Positions 53,092-61,543 of a stretch of 64,000 nucleotides of DNA are shown piece by piece (the stretch's first letter is position 1; each line of letters opens with the position of its first letter). The translations under genes and the position numbers were made by a program. The notes beneath the pieces were generated by a model. The model was not told the DNA's origin, did no database searches, and saw nothing but the letters and a program-made list of their open reading frames with translations. This DNA comes from Thioclava indica (GTDB lineage Bacteria > Pseudomonadota > Alphaproteobacteria > Rhodobacterales > Rhodobacteraceae). The DNA lies in NCBI RefSeq assembly GCF_000714545.1, contig NZ_AUNB01000040.1, forward strand, positions 1-64,000, given 5' to 3'.

Positions 53092-53892
53092 ATGAAATCG
53101 ACCAAAGAAAAACACTTTAAGATGGGCGTAATTCAGAGGCTCGCTACTACGTTACAAAACTATGCTTCCTCAGAGTTTGGAGAATATTTCTACTCAGATG
53201 AATACTTAGAAGGTCTCGCGAAACAACGCCTTTCAAACGAAACGAAATTGAGAAAATCAATCCAAGCGACGATAGTTTCGGCCTTCGGAATCGCGCTATT
53301 CCAACAAATTTCTGGAAACATCACTGCGTGGGGACTTTCGCTCCCCTTACCTTCATTAACAGTATATTTTCTGTGCTTAGTTTCATCAGCCTCGATGCTG
53401 GCTCTTACCATTAATTTCATCGACATAATAATAATTGATCGCTTCATCCACGTCCTCGGAAGTAGGCGCGGAATTTATCAATACTCTCTATTCACTCTGA
53501 AATACGGCGCGAGCAACCTTTGGGCAAACGCCTTTGCTCCCACATACCTTGGCCTTCGATCAAATATGCTCCAGAAAGTACTTTTTTCGTTGTTTGGGGT
53601 GACTTTGCTTCTAGCGGCCTTTTCTCTCTACATCTTTCCCGCCATCATACTGATTTACAAGTTTACTGAAACACCATTGAACCAACTCCCTACCTTCGCA
53701 ATTTTTATGATTGCAACAAGTGGATTAATTATTGCATCAACATTTGCGCTGGGAGCTTCGTTTCTTATTCGGTTCAAGTTCTCAGAAGCAAAGTTACCCG
53801 AACCGTTCTCGCCATTCGTACTCCCAAACGCAAAGCAAATGGGTGACCCTCGCGCATTTCAAATTTCTGCGCGCAAAACACAACGACAATAA
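53092..53892 (+). CDS. hypothetical membrane protein, lower G+C, probably acquired
   Basis: The 266-residue product has four strongly hydrophobic helices in two pairs (ATIVSAFGIALFQQI / LTVYFLCLVSSASMLALTINFIDIIII, and VLFSLFGVTLLLAAFSLYIFPAIILI / FAIFMIATSGLIIASTFALGASFLI), with a charged N-terminus. The gene is clearly A/T-richer than the rest of the window and uses codons such as ATA, TTA and AGA that neighbours avoid, suggesting transfer. The start is uncertain: ATGs at 53062, 53089, 53092 and 53122 are in frame, and none has a good ribosome site; 53062 sits inside the ettA terminator. I do not recognise the family. Confidence 0.55.
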   Translation: MKSTKEKHFKMGVIQRLATTLQNYASSEFGEYFYSDEYLEGLAKQRLSNETKLRKSIQATIVSAFGIALFQQISGNITAWGLSLPLPSLTVYFLCLVSSASMLALTINFIDIIIIDRFIHVLGSRRGIYQYSLFTLKYGASNLWANAFAPTYLGLRSNMLQKVLFSLFGVTLLLAAFSLYIFPAIILIYKFTETPLNQLPTFAIFMIATSGLIIASTFALGASFLIRFKFSEAKLPEPFSPFVLPNAKQMGDPRAFQISARKTQRQ

Positions 53893-53947
53893 TCGCCAAT
53901 GCTTGGTTTCCAACAAATCGTATCCCCCCAGCCCGTGCGACCAGCAC

Positions 53948-54078
53948 GGGCCGCGCCCGACCTCCCCCAAGGGAGGGCGCATTGCGACACCTCCGCAGGT
54001 TCAAACGTTAGGGGATGCGGCACGATAAAGTGCAGATCACCAGCGCAGCGAACGCCCACCCGAGGTCGGGCGCGGCCC
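53948..54078. repeat. 17-bp perfect inverted repeat, 97 bases apart
   Basis: GGGCCGCGCCCGACCTC (53948-53964) and its exact complement GAGGTCGGGCGCGGCCC (54062-54078) bound a 97-base segment. It could be the ends of a small non-autonomous element or a foldback RNA. Confidence 0.75.
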
Positions 54079-54208
54079 TTATCGCGCTATCCAAACGCCA
54101 GCACCTCGCACGCCCCCTGCGCCGCGACGCGCGATTGCATACTCCCCAGCGCGGTCATGGGCCACAACACACGCCCCCTTCGCAGCCACGGGCCGCGCGT
54201 TCGCCGCT

Positions 54209-54231
54209 GAGGGCGTCCACTGGACGCCCTC
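54209..54231. repeat. near-perfect palindrome GAGGGCGTCC/GGACGCCCTC
   Basis: GAGGGCGTCC (54209-54218) and GGACGCCCTC (54222-54231) are separated by ACT. It lies 20 bases past the DUF1353 gene and may end its transcript, although no T-run follows. Confidence 0.65.
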
Positions 54232-54250
54232 CGAGACGCGGCTCACCCTC

Positions 54251-54940
54251 TCAAAACTCCACCACCTGCACGACCTTCGCGACAGGGCCGCTCGGCACCG
54301 CCATCCGGCGCATCGGGGCTGCACCCGGCGCCGCCTTCATCACCGGCTGCACGCTGGGTAAAGCGCGGTAGATCATCGCCAGATGTTCGGGCTTGATGCG
54401 CTGACAGTCGCCCTTCTCGTTCCACAACTGGCGCGACACAGGCCCCGCCACCGCGTAGGAAATCGCCTGCGGGGCCACGTCATTGGGTTGCACCTTGCCC
54501 GCCGCGATCAGCGATTTGATGGCCTCGGCGGCGATCTCGGCGCTTTCGATAAAGGGCATCTCGGCGGCGGCGGCCTCGGCCGGGGTGGCCTGCCCGTCCA
54601 GCGCACATTTGCGCGCCACGAACAGCCAGTCATGCACCATATAGGCGGGCGCATAGCCCCAGGGCGAGAACCCGTTCATCGCCTGCGCCATCTGCGGGAT
54701 CGAACCGCCATCGGTATACATCATCGCAGGCTCGATCACCTGCACCGTGCCCTTGCCCCCGCGCGTGAAACGCAGCGGATCGGCGGTGGGCACGAAAACG
54801 AAGCTGCCATCGCCCAGCCCCCGCTTGCTTTCATCGACCCACATCACGAACAGCGCGCCTTCGAATTTGCCCACCGGGGCGGCCTCGTAATCGACATAGC
54901 CACAGCCGGTCAGCGCAAGCAGGGTCAGTAAGGCGCGCAT
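54251..54940 (-). CDS. DUF1353 lipoprotein
   Basis: The 229-residue product begins with a short lipoprotein signal, MRALLTLLALTGC, with the lipobox Cys at residue 13. It then carries a DUF1353 domain: LRFTRGGKGTVQVIEPAMMYTDGGSIPQMAQAMNGFSPWGYAPAYMVHDWLFVARKC, whose DGGSIP and HDWLF pieces are diagnostic. DUF1353 is best known from phage and prophage proteins, but here it is attached to a lipoprotein signal and extra C-terminal sequence. ATG 54940 follows GGGGAGG. Function is unknown; no phage genes are nearby. Confidence 0.78.
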   Translation of the reverse strand: MRALLTLLALTGCGYVDYEAAPVGKFEGALFVMWVDESKRGLGDGSFVFVPTADPLRFTRGGKGTVQVIEPAMMYTDGGSIPQMAQAMNGFSPWGYAPAYMVHDWLFVARKCALDGQATPAEAAAAEMPFIESAEIAAEAIKSLIAAGKVQPNDVAPQAISYAVAGPVSRQLWNEKGDCQRIKPEHLAMIYRALPSVQPVMKAAPGAAPMRRMAVPSGPVAKVVQVVEF

Positions 54941-55066
54941 GGTGATCCTCCCCCAGAATTTCCCCAGCGTAACCCGTGCCCCGTCAATCGCCAAACCCGG
55001 AATGGCGCGCAAACGCAAAACGCGCGCCGGATCGGGCGCACGTGTGTCTCTGTTATGGTAGAGGCG

Positions 55067-55771
55067 TCAGGCCGGGTTGGCCGTGAACGAGGCCGAGTTG
55101 CCCAGATCCCGCCGCTTCCAGCCCAAGAAGCCAAACACCCCCAACGCCGCCAGCATCATCCAGATCGTGGGCGGCAGCGGCACCGCAGCAGGCGTTTCGA
55201 CCATCATCGCGATATCGTCAAGCGTGGCATCACCGCTCACCCCGATAAAGTTGCTCGGCGTAAATCCGAATTGGACACCTAGCGATTGGCCCTGATACGA
55301 CTGCATCAACGCCGTCATATCCGTGCTGAACTGATTAACCGGGGTGCCAGCACTGTTCGTATAGCCGTTCCAAAGCACGTTGTTAACGCTGTCAATAACC
55401 GAGACTTGCAACAGCGTATTCGTTAAACTGACAATCGAAGTGCTTCCAACCTGCCAAGCGAATGAAAAAGTTGTCGAAACGACCTGATCGGGCACTGTAA
55501 AGAACTGCGTCAGCGTAGAAATGCCCGCATAGCGTGGATCATAGCGAACATCATAGCGCCCGTTCAATGCAGGCTGCCCCCGACCGCGACCGCGATAGAT
55601 ATCAAAGCTTTCGCCGCTACCATTGGACGTCGTGCTCCAGCCACTCAGATTGCCAGTCTCGAAATCCCCATTGGAGATCAAATCGACGCTCAGCGCCTGT
55701 GCGGCCCCCGCACTTAACGAACCCGCCAAGGCCAGTGCGCAAATTCCGGTTATGAAACGGCGAAACTTCAT
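55067..55771 (-). CDS. VPLPA-CTERM sorting-domain exported protein
   Basis: The 234-residue product has a signal peptide (MKFRRFITGICALALAGSLSAGAAQA), a beta-rich central domain (SNGDFETGNLSGWSTTS near the start, typical of carbohydrate-binding-like exported proteins), and a C-terminal sorting signal VPLPPTIWMMLAALGVFGFLGWKRR. That signal fits the PEP/VPLPA-CTERM family, processed by an exosortase for surface display with exopolysaccharide. Thirteen residues (DLGNSASFTANPA) follow the basic cluster, a longer tail than normal. No exosortase gene is in the window. Confidence 0.85.
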   Translation of the reverse strand: MKFRRFITGICALALAGSLSAGAAQALSVDLISNGDFETGNLSGWSTTSNGSGESFDIYRGRGRGQPALNGRYDVRYDPRYAGISTLTQFFTVPDQVVSTTFSFAWQVGSTSIVSLTNTLLQVSVIDSVNNVLWNGYTNSAGTPVNQFSTDMTALMQSYQGQSLGVQFGFTPSNFIGVSGDATLDDIAMMVETPAAVPLPPTIWMMLAALGVFGFLGWKRRDLGNSASFTANPA

Positions 55772-55931
55772 GATCGTCGGTCCTACTCATTACTTGTTTA
55801 GCCTGTCTCTCAGGAATCACCCCGCGCTGTTCAGACTTTGTTAACGATGATTAAGCGCTCCAATTGCGATCAGATTGGGGCATGGCGGCGGCAACGCGGC
55901 GTCATTATTTCGGTCAGTTTCGGGCAAACGC

Positions 55932-55955
55932 AAAACGCCGCCCCTTGGGGCGGCG
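55932..55955 (-). terminator. intrinsic terminator of the acyl-CoA synthetase gene
   Basis: CGCCGCCCC (55936-55944) and GGGGCGGCG (55947-55955) form a 9-bp stem; on the minus strand it is followed by TTTT (55932-55935). It lies 36 bases behind the stop codon. Confidence 0.8.
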
Positions 55956-55990
55956 CTGCACATAGCATGACATTTTAGGGGATAAAGCGG

Positions 55991-57883
55991 CTAGCGCGCC
56001 CAATCCCAGGGCACGGTGAACTCGCCCAGAACATGGCCCAGCTTGTCCTCGTCGCAATCTCCGGTGGTTGCAACATGCGCCACCAAACCAAGCTTTTTAT
56101 CCTCGGAAACCGAGATCACATGCGCCGCGACGCCTTTGCTTTCCAGCACCTCATTCAGCACGCGGATGATCGCGCTCTTGCGCAGATCGGGCTTGAAGAT
56201 CTTGCCCACGGCGGTCTTGGGCAGCTCGTCCATGATCTCCAGATGTTTCGGAACGGCGGCGCGCTCGTGGATGTTTTTCTTGGCGTGTTCCAGCAGTTCC
56301 TCGACGCTCACGCTTTGCCCGCCCACCAGCTCGACATAGGCGCAGGGCAGCTCGCCCGCAAAGGCATCGGGCTGACCGATCGCGCCCGCAAAAGCCACCG
56401 CCGGGTGGCTAAGCAACGCATCCTCGATCTCGGCAGGGTCAAGATTGTGACCGCCGCGAATGATCAGATCCTTGGCGCGCCCGGTGATCCAGAGATAGCC
56501 ATCAGGGTCAATCCGGCCCAGATCGCCGGTGCGCAAGAACCGCTCTTCGGCAAACAGATCGTGGTTCTTGTCGGCCTCGGTGTAGGTGGAACCGTCAAAC
56601 ACACCGGGGTTGGCGACGCAGATCTCGCCCACCTCATCGACGCCACATTCATCGAAATCGCCGTTGCGTTTGCGCAGGATCAGCACATGCGTGTAGGGCA
56701 GCGGAATACCGACCGAGCCGACCTTTTTCATCCCGTCCACCGGATTGACCGACACCAGACAGGTGGCCTCGGTCAGGCCATAGCCTTCGGAAATCTCGAC
56801 GCCGGTTGCCTTTTTGAAGCGGTTATACAGCTCGACCGGCAGCGGCGCCGACCCCGACAGCGCCGTGCGCAACGAGGAGATATCGGCATCCACCGGGCGC
56901 TGCATCAGCGCGGAAATCGCCGTGGGAACGGTGATCAGGAAGGTGACCTTATAGCGCTCGACCAGCTTCCAGAAGTTGTCAAACACGCCCTCGCCGCGAT
57001 AGCCTGCAGGCGTCGGAAAGATGACATGCGCGCCACTGGCAATCGCCGACATCAAGATCGGATAGGCCGCAAAGACGTGAAACATCGGCAGCGGGCACAT
57101 CATCACATCGCTGTCGTCAAACAAAAGCCGCCCGCCAAGCCAGCCGTTATAGATCATGCCGGAATATTTGTGCTGCGCGACCTTGGGCATGCCCGTGGTG
57201 CCACCGGTGTGGAAATAGGCGGCGACGCGGTCTTCCTGCACATCCTCGAACATCAGCTTATCGCTGGGCAGTTTCGCGGCCTCGGCGTTGAAATTCATCA
57301 CCTTTGCAGTGTGCTTGACCTCGACCTTGGGGCGCACAAACGGCACGATCCAGCTTTTGGGCGGGGTCAGGTAGCGGTTGAGATCAACCTCAAGCACGGC
57401 CTTCACATTGGGCGCAAGGCTGACGGCCTCGGCGGCCTTTTGCGCGACATCGGTCTTGGGGAAGGGCTTGAGGGTGATCAGCACCTTGGCACCGGTTTCG
57501 CGCAGGATCGCGGCGATCTGCTCGGGTTCCAGCAGCGGGTTGATCGGGTTCACGATCCCCGCCGTGGCCCCGGCCAGCAACGCCACCACCGTCTCGGTCG
57601 CATTGGGCATCATGTAAGCCACGGTATCTTTCGGCCCGACCCCGAGGTGACGCAGCAGATTGGCGGCCTGTGTGACCTGCGCATGAAGTTGCGACCAAGT
57701 CAGCGTTTCGGCCTTATCCTTGGGACCAGAGAGGATCTGGAAAGTAATCGCGGGTCGGTCGCCATGCGTCGCGCAGGTCTCGCTGAGGAAGCCATACATC
57801 GTGGTCGCACGTTTGCGCGCCTCCCACGGCTTTTCGGCCTCAACGGCATCGCGGTCGGCGATCGTTGCAAATCGTTGTTGCAT
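55991..57883 (-). CDS. AMP-dependent acyl-CoA synthetase
   Basis: The 630-residue ANL-superfamily enzyme would activate a carboxylic acid to its CoA thioester through an acyl-adenylate. The nucleotide loop is AAYFHTGGTTGMPKVAQHKYSGM (about residue 215), the aromatic/Thr motif is EGYGLTEATCLVSVNP, the ribose-binding Asp is in RFLRTGDLGRIDPDGYLWITGRAKDLIIRGGHNLDPAEIEDALLSHPAV, and the catalytic Lys is in LPKTAVGKIFKPDLR. A GGGGAGGAC ribosome site precedes it. The chain-length preference is not predictable. Its C-terminus (about 60 residues past the usual end) is longer than in FadD. Confidence 0.9.
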   Translation of the reverse strand: MQQRFATIADRDAVEAEKPWEARKRATTMYGFLSETCATHGDRPAITFQILSGPKDKAETLTWSQLHAQVTQAANLLRHLGVGPKDTVAYMMPNATETVVALLAGATAGIVNPINPLLEPEQIAAILRETGAKVLITLKPFPKTDVAQKAAEAVSLAPNVKAVLEVDLNRYLTPPKSWIVPFVRPKVEVKHTAKVMNFNAEAAKLPSDKLMFEDVQEDRVAAYFHTGGTTGMPKVAQHKYSGMIYNGWLGGRLLFDDSDVMMCPLPMFHVFAAYPILMSAIASGAHVIFPTPAGYRGEGVFDNFWKLVERYKVTFLITVPTAISALMQRPVDADISSLRTALSGSAPLPVELYNRFKKATGVEISEGYGLTEATCLVSVNPVDGMKKVGSVGIPLPYTHVLILRKRNGDFDECGVDEVGEICVANPGVFDGSTYTEADKNHDLFAEERFLRTGDLGRIDPDGYLWITGRAKDLIIRGGHNLDPAEIEDALLSHPAVAFAGAIGQPDAFAGELPCAYVELVGGQSVSVEELLEHAKKNIHERAAVPKHLEIMDELPKTAVGKIFKPDLRKSAIIRVLNEVLESKGVAAHVISVSEDKKLGLVAHVATTGDCDEDKLGHVLGEFTVPWDWAR

Positions 57884-58034
57884 GTTAGTCCTCCCCTTAG
57901 CGCTACCGCTCCTCTTGCGATCCCGCCCGCGCAGGATGCGGCAAAATCTGCATCAACGGCAAGGGGGAGCGCGAATTGATACGTCACGTCATTGTCTTAT
58001 GACGTGGGGAAACGCGCGGGGCTTTTCAAGCAAA

Positions 58035-58056
58035 AGGGCGCCCCGCAAGGCGCCCT
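58035..58056 (-). terminator. intrinsic terminator of the BON-LysM gene
   Basis: AGGGCGCC (58035-58042) pairs with GGCGCCCT (58049-58056), and on the minus strand TTTT follows. The same stem sequence as in the terminator at 46777-46802 is used. Confidence 0.8.
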
Positions 58057-58082
58057 GTCGCATCGATGTGATCAAAAGGCGA

Positions 58083-58520
58083 TCAGACCTTGGGGATGCG
58101 CAGCACCTGACCGGGATAGATCTTGTCGGGATGGGTCAGCATCGGCTTGTTGGCCTCGAAAATCTTGGGATACAGATTGGCATTGCCCAGTGTTTTCTTG
58201 GCAATCGCCGACAGCGTGTCGCCCTTCTCGACGGTGTGGAACACGGCATCGGCGGTGTCGCCGTCATCCTCGGTTTCCACCGAGCCGACACCATCGACAT
58301 TGCCCACGGCAAGAATGATCTTTTCCTTGGTCTCGGCGTCAATCGCCTTGCCCTTGACCACAACCTTATCGCCGTCCACCGCCAGATCGACGCCCGAGGC
58401 ATCCAGCCCCAGACCCTTCAACTCAGCCTTGAGCGCGTCTTCCTTGGGGGCCTCAGCCGCCGCCGCTTCTTTGCCAAACAGCGATTTGCCCGCGTCTTTT
58501 ACAAAATTCCAAAGACCCAT
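58083..58520 (-). CDS. BON-LysM protein (Kbp/YgaU-like)
   Basis: The 145-residue product begins MGLWNFVKDAGKSLFG as in the YgaU/Kbp family. It has a BON domain at about residues 25-85 (ALKAELKGLGLDASGVDLAVDGDKVVVKGKAIDAETKEKIILAVGNVDGVGSVE) and a LysM domain at about 95-145 (FHTVEKGDTLSAIAKKTLGNANLYPKIFEANKPMLTHPDKIYPGQVLRIP). E. coli Kbp is a cytoplasmic potassium-binding protein; no signal peptide is seen here either. ATG 58520 follows GGAGGG; a longer reading adds only four residues. Confidence 0.88.
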   Translation of the reverse strand: MGLWNFVKDAGKSLFGKEAAAAEAPKEDALKAELKGLGLDASGVDLAVDGDKVVVKGKAIDAETKEKIILAVGNVDGVGSVETEDDGDTADAVFHTVEKGDTLSAIAKKTLGNANLYPKIFEANKPMLTHPDKIYPGQVLRIPKV

Positions 58521-58599
58521 TGGTCCCTCCATTCACTAGCCAACTGGTCTTGCCAGTCTTGCGCACAGGATGCCTCAAGGCCGCCCCCAAGGACAGGGG

Positions 58600-58631
58600 A
58601 AAAAGGCGCGCTCTTGCCTCAGAACGCGCCT
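58600..58631 (-). terminator. intrinsic terminator of the exporter gene
   Basis: AGGCGCG (58604-58610) pairs with CGCGCCT (58625-58631) around 14 bases, and TTTTT (58600-58604 on the minus strand) follows. It is directly behind the stop codon at 58637. Confidence 0.75.
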
Positions 58632-58636
58632 GCGCG

Positions 58637-60418
58637 CTACATCCCGTCGGTGAATTGCAGCCGCGCCAGTTCGGCATAGAGCCCGCCCTCAGCCACAAGG
58701 CTGTCATGGCTGCCCTGCGCCACGATCTTGCCGTCCTCGAACACCACGATCCGGTCGGCCTTTTTCACAGTCGCCAGACGGTGTGCCACGATCACGGTCG
58801 TGCGGGTGCGCGCCAGTTGATCGACCGCCGACTGCACTTCGCGTTCCGAGGCCGCATCCAGCGCCGAGGTCGCCTCGTCCAACAGCAGGATCGGAGCATC
58901 GCGCAGGATCGCCCGCGCAATCGCGATGCGCTGTTTCTGCCCGCCCGACAGCATCACGCCGCGCTCGCCAACATAGGTGTCAAACCCGTCGGGCAGCGCG
59001 CTTAGGAAGTCATAGGCATGCGCCGCGCGCGCTGCTTCCTCGACTTCATGATCACTCGCATCGGGACGCCCGAAGCGGATATTTTCACGCGCCGAAGCCG
59101 CAAACACCACCGGATCTTGCGGCACCAGCGCCACCGCCTGACGGAAATCATGGCGCGCCATTTCGCGCAGGTCATAACCGTCGATCGTGACCTTGCCAGT
59201 CTCGGGATCCCAGAACCGCTGGATCAGTTGGATAACCGTCGTTTTGCCCGCCCCCGAAGGGCCGACAAGCGCCACCGTTTCGCCCGGCGCGATTTCCAGA
59301 TCGACGTGATCCAGCGCAGACACCTCAGGCCGCGAGGGGTAGTGGAAACTCACATTATCAAACCGGATCGCGCCTTGCGCCGGCATCGGCAGCGGCACCG
59401 GATGCGCGGGATCGTTGACGGTATCTTCGGTTTGCAACAGCTCCACCAGACGCTCGGTCGCGCCCGCCGCACGCTGCAATTCCGACCAGATTTCCGACAA
59501 CGCGCCGACCGATCCGGCCACCATCACCGCATAGATCACGAACTGCACCAGCTCGCCCACCGACATCTCTCCGCCGCGCACATCGCGCGCGCCGATCCAC
59601 AGCACGCCGACGACACCCGCGAACACAAGGAAGATCACGATCACCGTCATCACCGCGCGCGTGCCGATGCGCTTTTTGGCAGATAAGAACGCCTGCTCGG
59701 TCACATGGCCGAAATTGTGCCGCGTGATCGCCTCATGGGTAAAGGCCTGCACGGTTTGCGCCGCCAAAAGCGCCTCGGATGCCGAACCAGACGAATTCGC
59801 GATCCAGTCCTGGTTCTCACGCCCCAGCGTGCGCAAACGCCGCCCCAATACGACAATCGGAATAACCACAAGCGGCACCACCAACAGCACCAGCCCCGTC
59901 AGCTTGGCCGAGGTAAACAGCAACATGATCATGCCGCCGATCAGGATCAGCACGTTGCGCAAAGCGACCGACACGGACGAGCCGATCACCGACAGGATCA
60001 GCGTGGTATCAGTGGTGATGCGCGAGATGATCTCACCGGTCAGGATGCGTTCAAAAAACGCGGGCGACATCGAAATCACGCGGTCAAACACCGCCTTGCG
60101 GATATCGGCCACGACCCGTTCGCCAAACCGCGTCACAAGGTAATAGCGCGCCCCCGTCCCGATCGCGAGCAGCGCCGCGATCAGCAACGCGGCGGCGAAA
60201 TACTTATCCAGCAGTGCCGCGCCTTGTTGGAACCCGTCAATCACCCGGCGCACTGCCAAAGGCAGGATCAGCGAAATCGTCGCGGTCGCGATCAGCGCCA
60301 ACAGCGCCGCCACCGCATAGCCCTTGTAGGGGGTCACAAATGGCGCCAGCCCCTTGAGCGCGCCGATCTTTTTGGTCTTGGGCCGGTCATCCGCCGGGCC
60401 GGTGGGTCTGCGAGCCAT
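58637..60418 (-). CDS. ABC exporter, fused permease-ATPase (MsbA-like)
   Basis: The 593-residue half-transporter has six membrane helices in its first 320 residues (AVAALLALIATATISLILPLAVRRVIDG, VALRNVLILIGGMIMLLFTSAKLTGLVLLVVPLVVIPIVVLG and others) and a C-terminal ATPase. Walker A is in ALVGPSGAGKTTVIQLI, the signature is MLSGGQKQRIAIARAIL and Walker B ILLLDEATSALD, followed by VAHRLATVKKADRIVVFEDGKI. It acts as a dimer, exporting lipids or drugs. ATG 60418 follows GAGGGGG by 5 bases. The substrate is not known. Confidence 0.9.
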   Translation of the reverse strand: MARRPTGPADDRPKTKKIGALKGLAPFVTPYKGYAVAALLALIATATISLILPLAVRRVIDGFQQGAALLDKYFAAALLIAALLAIGTGARYYLVTRFGERVVADIRKAVFDRVISMSPAFFERILTGEIISRITTDTTLILSVIGSSVSVALRNVLILIGGMIMLLFTSAKLTGLVLLVVPLVVIPIVVLGRRLRTLGRENQDWIANSSGSASEALLAAQTVQAFTHEAITRHNFGHVTEQAFLSAKKRIGTRAVMTVIVIFLVFAGVVGVLWIGARDVRGGEMSVGELVQFVIYAVMVAGSVGALSEIWSELQRAAGATERLVELLQTEDTVNDPAHPVPLPMPAQGAIRFDNVSFHYPSRPEVSALDHVDLEIAPGETVALVGPSGAGKTTVIQLIQRFWDPETGKVTIDGYDLREMARHDFRQAVALVPQDPVVFAASARENIRFGRPDASDHEVEEAARAAHAYDFLSALPDGFDTYVGERGVMLSGGQKQRIAIARAILRDAPILLLDEATSALDAASEREVQSAVDQLARTRTTVIVAHRLATVKKADRIVVFEDGKIVAQGSHDSLVAEGGLYAELARLQFTDGM

Positions 60419-60556
60419 GAATTCCCCCTCGTTTGCGCCATCGGGTGTAGGGGCAGCGCCGTTAGGGGGCAAGCCTCGATTGGGCCACTATCCCTGCGCG
60501 GGGGCGCGCGATGCCCTCACAACCGCTCACATTCCGGTGGTGATTGCGAGCGGGTG

Positions 60557-60642
60557 TGGTGCGGGCGGCCGGACTTGAACCGGCACGGCCTTTCGGCCCA
60601 GGGAGTTTAAGTCCCATGCGTCTACCATTCCGCCACGCCCGC
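60557..60642 (-). tRNA. tRNA-Leu (anticodon TAA)
   Basis: The minus-strand cloverleaf has acceptor GCGGGCG (60636-60642) pairing with CGCCCGC (60561-60567), discriminator A and an encoded CCA (60557-60559). The anticodon arm has TAA in the loop CTTAAAC. A long variable arm (GGGCCGAAAGGCC) marks it as a class II tRNA, and the T-loop is GTTCAAGTC. It reads UUA and UUG, rare codons in this G+C-rich genome. Confidence 0.97.
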
Positions 60643-60682
60643 GCTGCCCTTGGCTAGCGCGGCGCGCAGGCGGAGGCAAGTC

Positions 60683-61459
60683 TCAACGGCCCTCAAATTG
60701 CGGCGGGCGTTTTTCAAGGAAGGCCATCACGCCCTCGCGGAAATCATGGCTTTGACCCAAGCTGCCTTGCAACTCGGCCTCTAGTTCAAGCTGGGTGGGC
60801 AGATCATTGGCGTAGCCCTCGCGCAACGCGCGCTTGACCGCGCCATAAGCTGCGGTCGGGCCGTTGGCCAGATGGGCAGCCCGCGCGCGCCAGTGGTGAT
60901 CGAAATCGACCTCGGGCACGGCTTCCCAGATCATGCCCCAATCGACCGCCTGACGGGCGGAGATCTTATCGGCAAACAGCGCCAGCCCCATCGCGCGCGC
61001 AAATCCCACCTGACGCGGCAGCCAATAGGTGCCCCCCGCGTCCGGCATCAGCCCAATGCGCGTAAACGCTTGCAAAAACACCGCCGAGTCCGAGGCAATG
61101 ACCACATCCGCCGCCAGCGCAAGGTTCGCCCCTGCCCCCGCCGCCGCGCCGTTCACAGCGGCAATCACCGGCAAGCGGCAGTCATAGATCGCGCGCAGCA
61201 TGGGTTCGTATTCGTCGCGCAAGACCCGTTCCAGATCGAGCCCCGCCGCTGCCGCGCCATCGCCCAGATCCTGCCCAGAACAAAACGCCCGCCCCGCGCC
61301 GGTCAGCACGATCACGCGGGCCTCGGCCTCGGCGCGTTTCACCGCTTCGAGGATTTCGGCGCGCATCTGGCCGTTCAGCGCATTCATCACCTCTGCGCGG
61401 TTAAGCGTGATGATCGCGACGCCCGCGTCGTTTGTGTAGCTGATCGCCTGATAAGACAT
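60683..61459 (-). CDS. enoyl-CoA hydratase/isomerase (PaaG-like)
   Basis: The 258-residue crotonase-fold protein would hydrate or isomerise an enoyl-CoA. Oxyanion-hole segments are GAGRAFCSGQDLGDG (about residues 55-69) and VNGAAAGAGANLALAADVVIASDSAVFLQAFTRIGLMPDAGGTYWLPRQVGFARAMGLAL. The last stretch with the D-A-G-G-T-x-x-L-P-R form resembles the ring-epoxide isomerase PaaG, but no phenylacetate genes adjoin it. ATG 61459 follows GGGAGG. In this group a gene of this type commonly follows ccmF-ccmH, as here; the relation is not understood. Confidence 0.87.
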   Translation of the reverse strand: MSYQAISYTNDAGVAIITLNRAEVMNALNGQMRAEILEAVKRAEAEARVIVLTGAGRAFCSGQDLGDGAAAAGLDLERVLRDEYEPMLRAIYDCRLPVIAAVNGAAAGAGANLALAADVVIASDSAVFLQAFTRIGLMPDAGGTYWLPRQVGFARAMGLALFADKISARQAVDWGMIWEAVPEVDFDHHWRARAAHLANGPTAAYGAVKRALREGYANDLPTQLELEAELQGSLGQSHDFREGVMAFLEKRPPQFEGR

Positions 61460-61543
61460 GACGCGCCTCCCTTTTCCTGTTCGCGCCACGATAACGGGCG
61501 GGCGCGAAAGGAAAAGGGGAACGGTGCGTCACATTGAACGGGC

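Larger units (their letters stand above)
53893..54250. other. intergenic mosaic of inverted repeats
   Basis: This 358-base stretch has no gene I can support. It holds a 17-bp inverted repeat 97 bases apart (53948-53964 and 54062-54078), a short CCTCCC/GGGAGG hairpin (53961-53976) inside it, and a palindrome at 54209-54231. G+C rises sharply compared with the preceding gene. Confidence 0.6.

Noticed and set aside
55841-55854. TTAACGATGATTAA upstream of the VPLPA-CTERM gene as a CtrA site
   Set aside because: Spacing between TTAA cores is 6 instead of 7 and the neighbouring bases do not fit the TTAACCAT half-site, so evidence is too weak.
60683-61459. Phenylacetate degradation assignment (paaG) for the enoyl-CoA hydratase
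   Set aside because: Motif similarity alone is not enough; no paa genes adjoin and the locus is a ccm cluster.
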